From assembly GCF_003014735.1 (NCBI RefSeq), contig NZ_PYAX01000016.1, positions 62,001 to 126,000 on the forward strand: DNA of 64,000 bases, read 5' to 3'. This DNA comes from Saccharothrix carnea (GTDB lineage: Bacteria; Actinomycetota; Actinomycetes; Mycobacteriales; Pseudonocardiaceae). Below, piece after piece: positions 43,091 to 52,590 of this stretch (its first letter is position 1; every line of letters begins with the position of its first letter). Both the position numbers and the translations under genes were made by a program. The notes beneath the pieces were generated by a model. That model worked only from the letters and a program-made list of their open reading frames with translations, was not told where the DNA came from and searched no databases.

Positions 43091-44137
43091 ATGATTTCCG
43101 CACGCGCATACACCGCGATCTCGGCCACGGACCCGCTCGTCCCCGGTGTGGTCGAACGACGTGCAGTCGGTCCGAAGGACGTGCTCGTCGAGATCGCCTG
43201 GGCCGGGATCTGCCACTCCGACATCCACACCGTCCGGGGCGACTGGGGTCCGGTGACCTACCCGCTCACGGTCGGCCACGAGATCGCCGGGACCGTCGTC
43301 CAGGTCGGGGCGGAGGTCACCGGGCACGCGGTCGGCGACCGGGTCGGAGTGGGGTGCATGGTCGACTCCTGCCGCGAGTGCGCGAACTGCCGTTCGGGCC
43401 GGGAGCAGTACTGCCTGCGCGGGTTCACCGACACCTTCAACGCGATCGACCGCGACGGCCGCGTCACCCAGGGCGGCTACTCGACCCACATCGTCGTCGA
43501 CGAGCACTTCGTGCTGCGCCTCCCGGACGCCATCCCGTTCCAGAAGGCCGCACCGCTGCTGTGCGCGGGCATCACCACCTACTCGCCGCTGCGGCACTGG
43601 AACGCCGGGCCCGGCAAGAAGGTCGCCGTCGTCGGCCTGGGCGGGCTCGGCCACATGGCCGTCAAGTTCGCGCACGCGATGGGCGCCGAGGTGACCGTGC
43701 TGTCCCAGAGCCCGCGCAAGCGCGAGGACGCGCTGCGGTTCGGCGCCGACCACTACCACGCGACCGGTGACCCGGCGACCTTCGAGCGACTGGCGAACAC
43801 CTTCGACCTGATCGTCAACACCGTCAGCGCGCCGCTCGACTTCGACGCCTACCTCAAGCTGCTGGCCCTCGACGGCACGATCGTGAACGTCGGCGCGCCG
43901 CCCGAGCAGGTACCGGTGACCCTGTTCACGCTCTTCGCGAACCGCCGCTCGTTCGCCGGGTCGACGATCGGCGGTATCGCCGAGACGCGGGAGATGCTCG
44001 ACTTCTGCGCCGAGCACGGCATCACCCCCGAGGTCGAGGTCATCCGCGCCGCGGACGTCAACAAGGCGTGGCAGCGCGTGCTCGACGCCGACGTCCGGTA
44101 CCGGTTCGTCATCGACATCGCCACCCTCGCGGACTGA
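43091..44137 (+). CDS. Zinc-dependent alcohol dehydrogenase (cinnamyl/YahK-like)
   Basis: 348 residues from the ATG at 43091 (TTG just upstream; GAAGGACG site). Catalytic zinc: Cys in GICHSDIH and His-Glu in VGHEIAG. Structural zinc: the CRECANCRSGREQYC cluster near residues 94-107. Cofactor site VGLGGLGHMAVKFAHAMGAEV. The pattern is that of the NADPH-dependent CAD/YahK aldehyde reductases. It is monocistronic and convergent with the STAND/TPR gene. Its substrate is not indicated by context. Confidence 0.92.
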   Translation: MISARAYTAISATDPLVPGVVERRAVGPKDVLVEIAWAGICHSDIHTVRGDWGPVTYPLTVGHEIAGTVVQVGAEVTGHAVGDRVGVGCMVDSCRECANCRSGREQYCLRGFTDTFNAIDRDGRVTQGGYSTHIVVDEHFVLRLPDAIPFQKAAPLLCAGITTYSPLRHWNAGPGKKVAVVGLGGLGHMAVKFAHAMGAEVTVLSQSPRKREDALRFGADHYHATGDPATFERLANTFDLIVNTVSAPLDFDAYLKLLALDGTIVNVGAPPEQVPVTLFTLFANRRSFAGSTIGGIAETREMLDFCAEHGITPEVEVIRAADVNKAWQRVLDADVRYRFVIDIATLAD

Positions 44138-44153
44138 CGGGTCTACTGCTGCG

Positions 44154-46592
44154 TTACAGGCCACCGGTCAGGGCGTGCCGCAGGTTCTCCCGCGCGGTGA
44201 GCGTCGTGGGGTGGTCCGGGCCCAGCACGCGGTCGCAGTCGGCGATCACCGCGTCGAACTCCGCCACGGCCCGCTCGTGCTGCCCGACGTCCCACAGCGC
44301 CGAAGCCAGGTTGCCCCGGCACGTCAGCGTTTCCGGGTGGTCGTGGCCGAGGTCGCGTTCCAGGGTGGCGCGGGCGGCCGTCAGCAGTTCGACGGCCTCG
44401 GTGTGGTCGCCGCCTCCACCGTGGACCAGCGCGTGGTTGCTCAACGCGGTGAGGGTCAACGGGTGGGTCTCGCCGAACCGGTGCCGCGCCCGCGCCAGGG
44501 TCTCCGCCGTGCACGCCGCCGCACGCCTCAGGTCGCCCGCGGCCAGCAAGGTCGTGGCCAGGTCGTTGCGCGCGGCGAACGCGAGCGGGTGGTCCGGCCC
44601 GAGCACCCGCTCGATGTGGGCGACGACCTCGCGGTGCCGCACGGCGGCGAGCGCCACCAGCCCGGCCTCCCGGTACGCGGCGGCCAGGTTGACCTCGGAG
44701 GTGAGGGTGTCCGGGTGGTCCTCGCCGAGCACCCGCACCTTGTCCCGCGCCAACTCCTCGAAGAGCCGGACCGCCTGCCGGACCCGACCCGCGTACAGCA
44801 GCGCCGTGGCGAGGTTGTTGCGAGCCGTCAGAGTGGACAGGTGGTCTTCGCCCAGGACGCGCACGCATTCCGCCACCGCCTCGCGGCCGGCGCGCACCGC
44901 GCCCGCGAGATCACCCGAGTGCCGCAGCCCGAGCACCAGGTTCACCCGCGCTTCCAGGGTCGACGAGTGGTCGTCACCCAGGACACGCCTGCACTCGGCG
45001 AGCGCCGTCTCGTACAGGGGGAGCGCGCGCTCCAGGTTCCGCGCGAACAGGTAGGTGTTGGCCAGGTTCGTGCGGGCGACGAGCGTGAACGGGTGGTCGG
45101 GGCCGAGCACCTCCAAGGCATCGGCGAGCACGGTCTCGTGGCCCGTGATCGCCGATTCGTGGTCGCCCGCCGCGAGCCGTGCCCGCGCCAGGTTGTTCCG
45201 CAGGATGACGGTGTCGATGTCACGCGCGCTGCCGAAGGTGCCGAGCGCACGGGTGAAGTAGGCGGTGGCGGTGGCCAGGTCACCCTGGTTCTGCAGGAAC
45301 AGGCCGAGGGAGTTGAGCAGGGCGGCGGTCCACGCGGTGTCGTCAGACGGGACGCCGTGGTCCAGCAGCGCGCGGACGTGCGGGTGGACGGCGTCGTACA
45401 CCTGCCAGTCCTTCGGCGTCTCGTGGTCGAGCGCGATCAGCACCCCGTACAGCGATGTGGTGACGGCATGACGAGCCGCGGTGATGTCCTCGGCCCGCCG
45501 GTGCGGGTCGCCCGGGTCCGGCGTGCGGGTGACGGCCTGGACCAACCTGTGCACGCCGACCGTGTGCGGGCCGAGCCGGATCATGCTGTACGCCGCGAGC
45601 CTGCCCAGCGCGTCCGCCACGTCCACGTCGTCGCCGAGGAAGGCCCGGTGGATGCCCTCCGGCGCGTACCAGGCCAGCTCGCGCAGCACCCGGCCCGCCG
45701 CGGGGGTGTCGGCCAACCGGTCCAGGGTGACCCGCCAGACCCGCGCCATCGTCCGCTGCGCGTCGGCGCCCTCACCGGTCGCGGTGAACACCCGGGCCGG
45801 GTACCTGGCCAGCAGGTCCAGGTAGGCGGTCGGGGTGATCCGGTTCTGGGCCAGGTAGGCGCCCGCCTGCCGCACCGCCAGCGGTAACCGGCCGAGTTCC
45901 GCGCACAGCCGACGCGCACCGTCGAGGTCGGCGTCGGGCCAGTCCGCGTGCACGGTGCCGGCCAGCAGCTCTTCCGCCTCGGCGGGCCGCAGCACGTCCA
46001 GCGCCACGGTGGGGACGCCCCGCCAACCGGTGCTGCGCCTGCTGGTGATCACCACGGTGCCGGTGCGCACCCGTGCCAGCAACGCGTCCGCGTCGGTGGG
46101 GGCGGTGAGGTTGTCCAGGACCACCAGCCAGTCCCGGTGCGCCGCCAGCCACCGCACCGCCGCCTCGACCCGCTGTTCGAGCGGCGCGGTGGCCGTGTCC
46201 GGCTCGACGCCGACGGCCAGCTCGGCGAGCCCGTTGTCGAGCGCGCTCGGCGAGTCCGCGGTGATCCACCACACCAGCTCGAACCGGTCGCGGTGCAGTT
46301 CGGCGAACCGCGCGGCCAGGGTGCTCTTGCCGACGCCGCCGAGGCCGTGCACCGCGACCACCGCGACCCGGCCGGACCCGGCGACCGCGGACTCCAGCCT
46401 GGCCAACTCGTCGTCCCGACCGACGAAAACCCCGGTGGGCACCGGGATCCGGCTCGCGGGAGGGAGCGTCGGCGACCCGTCGACCACCAGGTCACCGGCG
46501 ACGTGGACGAGGTCCCGCCCGGCCTGCCACACCCCGGCATGCCCCGACGCGACGCCGAACTGGATCGCCCGGCCCTCATCCCCGCCGCCCAC
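44154..46592 (-). CDS. STAND (NB-ARC-like) NTPase with tetratricopeptide repeats
   Basis: About 812 residues if the GTG at 46592 is used; the true start is uncertain and the frame is open to 46739. Near residue 40 begins FVGRDDELARLE, followed by a P-loop GLGGVGKSTLAARFAE, a Walker B-type DWLVVLDNL, and a sensor VVITSRR, as in NB-ARC/STAND ATPases. The C-terminal half consists of about ten TPRs of the kinesin-light-chain type (repeated LGPDHP/LGEDHP...TLTARNNLA). Such proteins act as signal sensors and include anti-phage effectors, but no effector domain is recognisable at the short N-terminus (GRAIQFGVASGHAGVWQAGRD). Confidence 0.85.
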   Translation of the reverse strand: MGGGDEGRAIQFGVASGHAGVWQAGRDLVHVAGDLVVDGSPTLPPASRIPVPTGVFVGRDDELARLESAVAGSGRVAVVAVHGLGGVGKSTLAARFAELHRDRFELVWWITADSPSALDNGLAELAVGVEPDTATAPLEQRVEAAVRWLAAHRDWLVVLDNLTAPTDADALLARVRTGTVVITSRRSTGWRGVPTVALDVLRPAEAEELLAGTVHADWPDADLDGARRLCAELGRLPLAVRQAGAYLAQNRITPTAYLDLLARYPARVFTATGEGADAQRTMARVWRVTLDRLADTPAAGRVLRELAWYAPEGIHRAFLGDDVDVADALGRLAAYSMIRLGPHTVGVHRLVQAVTRTPDPGDPHRRAEDITAARHAVTTSLYGVLIALDHETPKDWQVYDAVHPHVRALLDHGVPSDDTAWTAALLNSLGLFLQNQGDLATATAYFTRALGTFGSARDIDTVILRNNLARARLAAGDHESAITGHETVLADALEVLGPDHPFTLVARTNLANTYLFARNLERALPLYETALAECRRVLGDDHSSTLEARVNLVLGLRHSGDLAGAVRAGREAVAECVRVLGEDHLSTLTARNNLATALLYAGRVRQAVRLFEELARDKVRVLGEDHPDTLTSEVNLAAAYREAGLVALAAVRHREVVAHIERVLGPDHPLAFAARNDLATTLLAAGDLRRAAACTAETLARARHRFGETHPLTLTALSNHALVHGGGGDHTEAVELLTAARATLERDLGHDHPETLTCRGNLASALWDVGQHERAVAEFDAVIADCDRVLGPDHPTTLTARENLRHALTGGL

Positions 46593-47109
46593 CGGCCACC
46601 ACCCCGTCCACGCCACGAGCAGGCCCCACCGCGGCCGGCTGATCAAGCACACCAGAACCCACGCCCGGCCCGACGACAACGCACTAATGCGGGTCGGACC
46701 ACGACCCGCACTGGCCAGGTCACCGGCTACTCGGACCACCGCGACTCACCTGTCCACCCCTACTCGTGGTGACCGGCGGTGCGCCGTTGTCGGTCGTCAC
46801 TGCTCCGCACGGGCCGCGTCTCGCGGATCTGTGAAATATCGGTGGGCGCGCACGATCACACGCGTGGGTAGTCGAATGCGACGCACCGTAGATTTCGCCT
46901 CCGGCTCTCACCGCATCGTGGTGTCAATTCACTCGCACGGCATAACCGCGGCAGGTTATCCACAGGCCTCTTTCGAGCGACTTCCCACGGTCGGAACGCG
47001 CTGCTAGCGTCGCATTCGTCGTCCTCCGAATAAGCGCCGCAGTAATGACTGACCGCGGCGCTCATTCCGCTGTGGTCGGGTGTCGGCGTGAATTTCCTCA
47101 GGATTCGGA
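46593..47109. promoter_or_regulatory. Divergent promoter region of STAND/TPR gene and encapsulin operon
   Basis: No gene is supported in this 517-base gap. For the encapsulin operon, TTCCCA (46982-46987) and TAGCGT (47005-47010) separated by 17 bases form a reasonable sigma-70-type promoter. Between it and the first shell gene, AGCGCCGC (47033-47040) and GCGGCGCT (47055-47062) can form a leader hairpin. The segment 46860-46960 is AT-richer than its neighbours. Confidence 0.5.
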
Positions 47110-47112
47110 TTG

Positions 47113-48540
47113 GTGGTGCTCGTGACTCTCGCGCAACCGGTGGAATCGGTTCCCGACGCGTCCGAGACCAGGCTGAGCCTCGGCCCGGCCGCCGCCCGCA
47201 ACCTCGCCACCACGACCAAGTCCGTGCCGCAGATGCGGGCCATCTCCTCGCGGTGGCTGCTCAAGGTGCTGCCCTGGGTCGAGGCCGAGGGCGGCACGTT
47301 CCGGGTCAACCGGCGGCTCAGCTACGAGGTCGGCGACGGCCGGGTGACGTTCACCGACACCGGCTCCGGGCCGGCCGTCATCCCGGCCGAGCTGGGCGAG
47401 CTGCCGTTGCTGCGCGGGTTCGACGAGCCGGACGTGCTGGCCGCCCTGGCCGCCCGGTTCGAGCGGCGCGACTACGAACCGGGCGACGTGGTGGTCGCGT
47501 CCGGCGGTCTGTCGGACGAGGCGTTCCTGATCGTGCACGGCAGGCTGGACCAGGTCGGCACCGGCGAGTACGGCGACCGGACCACGCTCGGCGTGCTGGC
47601 CGATGGCGACCACTTCGGCGACGACAGCCTCACCGACCCGCTCAGCACCTGGGACCTCACGGTCAAAGCCGTCACCCGGTGCACCGCGCTGGTGCTGCCG
47701 CAGCGGGGGTTCGACGAGGTGTTGGCGCAGTCGGAGGCGCTGCGCGAGCGGCTCCGGTGGTTCCAGGCGAACCGCGGCGCCCAGCGCAACGAGCACGGCG
47801 AGGCGGACGTCGCGGTGGCCTCGGGCCACGAGGGCGAACCGGACCTGCCGAGCACGTTCGTGGATTACGACCCGGCGCCGCGCGAGTACGAGCTGGAGGT
47901 CGCGCAGACGATCCTGCGGGTCCACCGGAGGGTCGCCGACCTCTACGACGAGCCGATGGACCAGACCGAGCAGCAGCTGCGGCTGACGATCGAGGCGTTG
48001 CGCGAGCGCCAGGAGCACGAACTGGTCAACAACCCGCGCATCGGGCTGCTGCACAACGCCGACCTCAAACAGCGCATCCGCACCCGCGGCGGCCCGCCCA
48101 CCCCGGACGACCTGGACCACCTGCTCTCGCTGGTGTGGAAGGAACCGGGCTGCCTGCTGGCGCACCCGCGCACCATCGCGGCGATCGCGCGCGAGTGGAA
48201 CCACCGGGGTCTGCACCCCGGCCCGGTCGAGATCAACGGCCACCACGTGCCCGCGTGGCGGGGCGTGCCGCTCCTGCCGTGCAACAAGATCCCGATCAGC
48301 GGGCACCACACCAGCTCGGTGCTGCTGCTGCGCACGGGCCTGGACAACCAGGGCGTGATCGGCCTGCACCAGACCGGCCTGCCGGACGAGTACCGGCCGG
48401 GGCTGACCGTGAAGGACATGGGCACCGACGCCAAGGCGATCACCTCCTACCTGGTCAGCGCCTACTTCTCCGCCGCCGTGCTGGTGCCGGACGCGCTCGC
48501 GGTCCTGGAGCAGGTCGAGATCGGGCGGGAGGAGGCATGA
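47113..48540 (+). CDS. Family 2B encapsulin shell protein 1 with cNMP-binding-type insert
   Basis: About 475 residues; start uncertain among TTG 47110, GTG 47113, 47116 and 47122, with AGGA at 47099. The N-terminal arm (LSLGPAAARNLATTTKSVPQM) is the SRPI-like family 2 motif. Residues about 95-215 are a cyclic-nucleotide-binding-type barrel (YEPGDVVVASGGLSDEAFLIVHGRL), the insertion that defines family 2B. The rest is the HK97-type shell (LPSTFVDYDPAPREY, NPRIGLLHNAD, HPRTIAAIAREW, LPCNKIPIS, GVIGLHQTGLPDE). Shell proteins self-assemble into a protein compartment around cargo enzymes. It overlaps shell gene 2 by 4 bp. Confidence 0.9.
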   Translation: MVLVTLAQPVESVPDASETRLSLGPAAARNLATTTKSVPQMRAISSRWLLKVLPWVEAEGGTFRVNRRLSYEVGDGRVTFTDTGSGPAVIPAELGELPLLRGFDEPDVLAALAARFERRDYEPGDVVVASGGLSDEAFLIVHGRLDQVGTGEYGDRTTLGVLADGDHFGDDSLTDPLSTWDLTVKAVTRCTALVLPQRGFDEVLAQSEALRERLRWFQANRGAQRNEHGEADVAVASGHEGEPDLPSTFVDYDPAPREYELEVAQTILRVHRRVADLYDEPMDQTEQQLRLTIEALRERQEHELVNNPRIGLLHNADLKQRIRTRGGPPTPDDLDHLLSLVWKEPGCLLAHPRTIAAIAREWNHRGLHPGPVEINGHHVPAWRGVPLLPCNKIPISGHHTSSVLLLRTGLDNQGVIGLHQTGLPDEYRPGLTVKDMGTDAKAITSYLVSAYFSAAVLVPDALAVLEQVEIGREEA

Positions 48541-49943
48541 CCGCCGTCGAACCGGCCGAGTCCGTCGAGCGGGCCGAGCACCGCCTGAGCCTGGGCACCG
48601 AGGCCGCCCGGGTGCTGGCGACCACGACCAAGACCCGGCCGCAGACGCAGGCGATCACGCCGCGGTGGCTGCTGCGCCGCTTGCCGTGGGTGGAGGCGGC
48701 GGGCGGTACGTACCGGGTCAACCGGCGCCGCACCTACGAGGCCGGCCACGAACGGGTCGCGTGCACGGCGCTGAGCGGGCGGTTCCGGGTCGTGCCCGAG
48801 ACGCTGGCCGAGCTGCCGCCGCTGCGCGACTGCGACGACGAGGACGTGCTGAGCGCCCTGGCGGACCGGTTCGAGCAGCGCCGGTACGAGCCGGGTGCCA
48901 TCGTCGCCGGCGCGGGCGAGGCGACCGACCACCTGGTCGTGGTGGCACACGGCCGGGTGTCGCAGCTGGCCGCGGGCGAGTACGGCGACCCGGTCGTGGT
49001 CGACGTCCTGGCGGACGGCGAGTGCCTGGGCACCGAGGTCCTGACCGGCGCGCCGGGCACCGCGCGGTACACCGCGAAAGCCCTCACCCCCGTCATCGCG
49101 CTCACCTTGTCGTGGCAGGCGGTGGCCGACCTGCTCGACGCCTCGCCGAGCCTGCGCGCGCACGTCGAGCGCAACCGCGACCGTCCGCTGCCGCCGCGCA
49201 ACAAGAAGGGCGAGGCGGAGATCGCGGTGGCGTCGGGTCACACGGGCGAGCCGGAGCTGCCGAGCACGTTCGTCGACTACGACCCGGCGCCACGCGAGTA
49301 CGGGTTGGAGGTCGCGCAGACGGTGCTGCGCGTGCACACCAGGGTGGCCGACCTCTACAACGAGCCGATGGACCAGACCGAGCAGCAGCTGCGGCTGACC
49401 ATCGAGGCGTTGCGGGAGCGGCAGGAGCACGACCTGGTCAACGACCCGCGCATCGGGCTGCTGCACAACGTCCACCCGAGCCAGCGCATCCACGCCCGCA
49501 GCGGCCCACCCACCCCCGACGATCTGGACAACCTGCTGAGCCGGCGGCGCAAGACGCGCCTGTTCCTGGCCCACCCGCGCACGATCGCGGCGATCGGCCG
49601 CGAGTGCACCCGCCAAGGGCTCGACCCCGGCACGGTCGAGGTGGACGGCGGTGTCCGCCACCTGTCGTGGCGCGGGGTCCCGGTGCTGCCGTGCGACAAG
49701 ATCCCGATCAGCCGCCGCGGCACCAGTGCCGTCCTCGCGCTGCGCACCGGCGAGGCCGACGAAGGCGTCATCGGCCTGCACCAGACGGGGCTGCCGAACG
49801 AAGTCGAACCGGGGCTGACCGTGCAGCCCATGGGCACCGACGCGAAAGCGATCACCTCCTACCTCGTCACGGCCTACTACTCGGTCGCCGTACTCGTCCC
49901 GGACGCCTTGGGCGTGCTCGACGACGTCGAAATCCTCCGCTGA
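48537..49943 (+). CDS. Family 2B encapsulin shell protein 2 with cNMP-binding-type insert
   Basis: 468 residues from an ATG overlapping shell gene 1. It aligns with shell 1 throughout: LSLGTEAARVLATTTKTRPQTQ, a cNMP-type barrel (YEPGAIVAGAGEATDHLVVVAHGRV), LPSTFVDYDPAPREYGLEVAQTVLRVH, NDPRIGLLHNVHP, LPCDKIPISRRGTSAVLALRTG. The HK97 parts are much closer to shell 1 than the barrel and N-arm are, so the duplication diverged mainly on the regulatory surface. The two shells probably co-assemble, giving a mixed compartment for the terpene synthase encoded two genes downstream. Confidence 0.9.
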   Translation: MTAVEPAESVERAEHRLSLGTEAARVLATTTKTRPQTQAITPRWLLRRLPWVEAAGGTYRVNRRRTYEAGHERVACTALSGRFRVVPETLAELPPLRDCDDEDVLSALADRFEQRRYEPGAIVAGAGEATDHLVVVAHGRVSQLAAGEYGDPVVVDVLADGECLGTEVLTGAPGTARYTAKALTPVIALTLSWQAVADLLDASPSLRAHVERNRDRPLPPRNKKGEAEIAVASGHTGEPELPSTFVDYDPAPREYGLEVAQTVLRVHTRVADLYNEPMDQTEQQLRLTIEALRERQEHDLVNDPRIGLLHNVHPSQRIHARSGPPTPDDLDNLLSRRRKTRLFLAHPRTIAAIGRECTRQGLDPGTVEVDGGVRHLSWRGVPVLPCDKIPISRRGTSAVLALRTGEADEGVIGLHQTGLPNEVEPGLTVQPMGTDAKAITSYLVTAYYSVAVLVPDALGVLDDVEILR

Positions 49944-50006
49944 GAACCGCTCCGGGCACGCGCACCCACCGCCACCCGGAAGAACACCCCCTAAGGAGAA
50001 CCACAT

Positions 50007-50864
50007 ATGACGACCACCGCCGCATCCTCCGTCCTGCGCACCGACTACCAGCGGTCCATCGCGGACTACTGGAACAACGAGCAGGACCCGGTGAACATCA
50101 AGCTGGGGGAGGTCGACGGGATCTACCACCACCACTACGGGCTCGGTGCGTACGACAAGTCGGTGCTGTCCGGTCCCGAGGAGACCCGCGACGAGCGCGT
50201 GATCGCCGAGCTGCACCGGTTGGAGAGCGCCCAGGCCGACGTCCTGCTCGACTACCTCGGCCCGATCCGGCCGGAGGACCGGCTGCTGGACGGCGGTTCC
50301 GGTCGCGGCGGCACCAGCCTGATGGCCAACCAGCGGTTCGGGTGCCGGGTGGACGGCGTGACGATCTCGCAGAAGCAGGTCGACTTCGCCAACGCCCAGG
50401 CCGCCCGGTGGGGCGTGGCGGACAAGGTGCGGTTCCACTTCAAGAACATGCTCGACACGGGGTTCGAGACCGGTGACTTCTCGGCCGTCTGGACCAACGA
50501 GACGACGATGTACGTCGACCTCTTCGACCTGTTCGGCGAGTTCTCCCGGCTCCTGCGCCACGGCGGCCGGTACGTGTGCATCACCGGTTGCTACAACGAC
50601 GTGACCGGTGGGCGCTCCAAGGCCGTGAGCCAGATCGACGAGCGCTACACGTGCAGCGTCCACGCGCGCAGCGAGTACTTCAAGGCCCTCACCGCGAACA
50701 ACCTCGTGCCGATCGAGGTGGTCGACCTGACGCCGCAGACCATCCCGTACTGGGAGCTGCGCGAGCAGTCGTCGGTGGCGACGGGCGTCGAGAAGTCGTT
50801 CCTGACGGCGTACCGGGAGGGCAGCTTCCACTACCTGCTGATCGTCGCGGACCGGGTGCGATGA
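50007..50864 (+). CDS. Geranyl diphosphate 2-C-methyltransferase
   Basis: 285 residues with an AAGGAG ribosome site. Motifs match the 2-methylisoborneol pathway methyltransferase: the N-terminal IADYWNNEQDPVNIKLGEVDGIYHHHYGLG, SAM motif LLDGGSGRGGTSLM near residue 95, and SAVWTNETTMYVDL. It methylates C2 of geranyl diphosphate to give 2-methyl-GPP, substrate of the next gene product. The stop overlaps the synthase start by 4 bp. The encapsulin genes lie immediately upstream. Confidence 0.93.
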   Translation: MTTTAASSVLRTDYQRSIADYWNNEQDPVNIKLGEVDGIYHHHYGLGAYDKSVLSGPEETRDERVIAELHRLESAQADVLLDYLGPIRPEDRLLDGGSGRGGTSLMANQRFGCRVDGVTISQKQVDFANAQAARWGVADKVRFHFKNMLDTGFETGDFSAVWTNETTMYVDLFDLFGEFSRLLRHGGRYVCITGCYNDVTGGRSKAVSQIDERYTCSVHARSEYFKALTANNLVPIEVVDLTPQTIPYWELREQSSVATGVEKSFLTAYREGSFHYLLIVADRVR

Positions 50865-52510
50865 CCACCGCGCCGCCCCCAGTGCCGACCGGACGGATCC
50901 CACGCGGCCCGTCCCTGCCACCAGGCCTGCTCCCCACCGGCACGGAACCCGCCGCCCCAACACCCGCTGCCTCGGTACCTACCGCTCCGAGCAAGACGGC
51001 CACCCCGGTGTCGGGCGCCGCAACGGCAGCCGTGCCGGGCACACCAAGCGGAGTGTCCAAGTCGGTGTCGGGCGCTCGGAGCGTGGGAGCCGGGCCGGTG
51101 ACGGGCGCGCCGAGCGGGGCGGCCCGGCCGGTGTCGGGCAGGTCGAGCGGAGCAGCCGCAGCAGTGCCGGGCAGGTCGAGCGGAGCGGGTGGACCAGCGC
51201 GGGGCGGACCATCCGGCGCGAGCCTGTCCGCCCTGCCGGAGCCGGGCACGGCCGGACCTGGCGGCGCGGCCCCATCCCTACCGTCCGATCTGCGCCCGCC
51301 GGGGGTCGGCACCTCCCGTCCTGCCGGCGCCGCCCCCTCCGCACCACCGGATCTGCGCGAACCGGGAGTCGGTGCTTCCAGGCCGGCCGGCGCGGTTCCG
51401 AGTGTGCCGTCAGGGCTTGGCACGTCCGCGGCCCGGCTGGCGGCCCAGTTCGCGGCGGGGCTCGTCGAGGCCGCCGAGACCGCCGACCGGGCACCGGTTT
51501 CCCCTACCTCCAGTCCCGGCTACGTGGAGCGGGAGTGGGGTGATGGGACGGCGTCACCGGTCTACGTGCCCATGGTGGAGCGGATCGACGACGCGCTCGC
51601 CGACGAGGTCGACGACCGGCTGGTGCGGTGGGGTGAGGAGTGCGGCTTCCGGGGCGAAGAGCTCGACCAGCTCCGCAAGGCCGGCTTCGGGCGGTTGGCG
51701 ATGCTCACCCACACCGACACCGAAGACCCCGAGCAACTGCTGATCGCGGCACGGCTCAACGCCGCGTGGTGGGCCGCCGACGACCTGTACGCCGACAACA
51801 CCGACATGGGCGCCACCCCCGCCGAACTGCCGCCGCGCCTGGCGCTGGCGATGGTGGCGATGGACCCGGTCGCGCCCGCCGGCGAGTTCGACGAGCCGCT
51901 GGAGGAGGCGTTGCGCGCCGAGCCGGTGCTGGTGGCGCTGCGGTCCGCCGTCGAGCACCTGGAACGCGCCGGCACCCCGGCCCAGGTGCAGCGGATCTGC
52001 TACTCCACGTTCACCATGTTCGTCAGCTGGAACACCTACGCGGCCTGGCGGTACACCGGCGAGTACCCGCCCGCCTGGAAGTACCTCGCCACCCGGCAGC
52101 ACGACACCTTCGCCACGTCGATGACGCTGGTGGACCCAGTCGGCGGCTACGAAGTGCCCGCCAACCTCTACTACGACCCTCGCGTGCGCCGCGCCATCAC
52201 CCAGGCCGGGACGGCGTCCGTGCTGGTCAACGACCTGCTGTCGGTGGCGAAGGACGCCGCCGACGTCAACCCCGTCGTCAACATGGTCCTGCAGATCGCG
52301 GCGGACCGGAACTGCTCGATCGAGGAGGCGACCGAGGCCACCGTGGCACTGCACAACAAGTTCGTCCACGACTTCGAGGAGTTGCACGAGAGCCTGAGCG
52401 CCGTGCCGTCGCCGGAACTCCAGCGGTTCCTGCGCGGCCTGCGCGCCTGGATGGGCGGCGGTTTCGAGTGGCACAACACCAACCCGCGCTACCGGACCGC
52501 CCGCTCCTGA
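50861..52510 (+). CDS. 2-methylisoborneol synthase (encapsulin cargo)
   Basis: 549 residues. Residues 1-210 are a disordered Pro/Gly/Ala/Ser-rich extension; family 2B terpene synthases use such extensions to enter the encapsulin shell. The terpene-cyclase domain follows: the first metal site WAADDLYADNTD near residue 306, and the NSE triad NDLLSVAKD near residue 457, then the RY-type end FEWHNTNPRYRT. It cyclises 2-methyl-GPP to 2-methylisoborneol, an earthy odorant. Within the extension, 51287-51349 and 51350-51412 are a 63-base tandem duplication, so its length is likely to vary between strains. Confidence 0.93.
   Translation: MTTAPPPVPTGRIPRGPSLPPGLLPTGTEPAAPTPAASVPTAPSKTATPVSGAATAAVPGTPSGVSKSVSGARSVGAGPVTGAPSGAARPVSGRSSGAAAAVPGRSSGAGGPARGGPSGASLSALPEPGTAGPGGAAPSLPSDLRPPGVGTSRPAGAAPSAPPDLREPGVGASRPAGAVPSVPSGLGTSAARLAAQFAAGLVEAAETADRAPVSPTSSPGYVEREWGDGTASPVYVPMVERIDDALADEVDDRLVRWGEECGFRGEELDQLRKAGFGRLAMLTHTDTEDPEQLLIAARLNAAWWAADDLYADNTDMGATPAELPPRLALAMVAMDPVAPAGEFDEPLEEALRAEPVLVALRSAVEHLERAGTPAQVQRICYSTFTMFVSWNTYAAWRYTGEYPPAWKYLATRQHDTFATSMTLVDPVGGYEVPANLYYDPRVRRAITQAGTASVLVNDLLSVAKDAADVNPVVNMVLQIAADRNCSIEEATEATVALHNKFVHDFEELHESLSAVPSPELQRFLRGLRAWMGGGFEWHNTNPRYRTARS
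51287..51412 (+). repeat. 63-bp tandem repeat in the cargo extension
   Basis: Two diverged 63-base units, each starting GATCTGCGC, code DLRPPGVGTSRPAG... and DLREPGVGASRPAG.... An earlier shorter repeat, GGGCAGGTCGAGCGGAGC, occurs near 51137 and 51172. The repeats keep the frame. Confidence 0.75.
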
Positions 52511-52590
52511 CCTGGAGTGCTAGGGGGTGTATCGAAAGTGGATCAAGGTACTCGTTCTGGCCCTGGCATGTGTCATGCGATGCTCGCGTC

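Noticed and set aside
52525..52545. Possible IS terminal inverted repeat (TGTATCGAAAGTGG)
   Set aside because: It is too far from the transposase remnant and no matching partner end was found near 53.6 kb.
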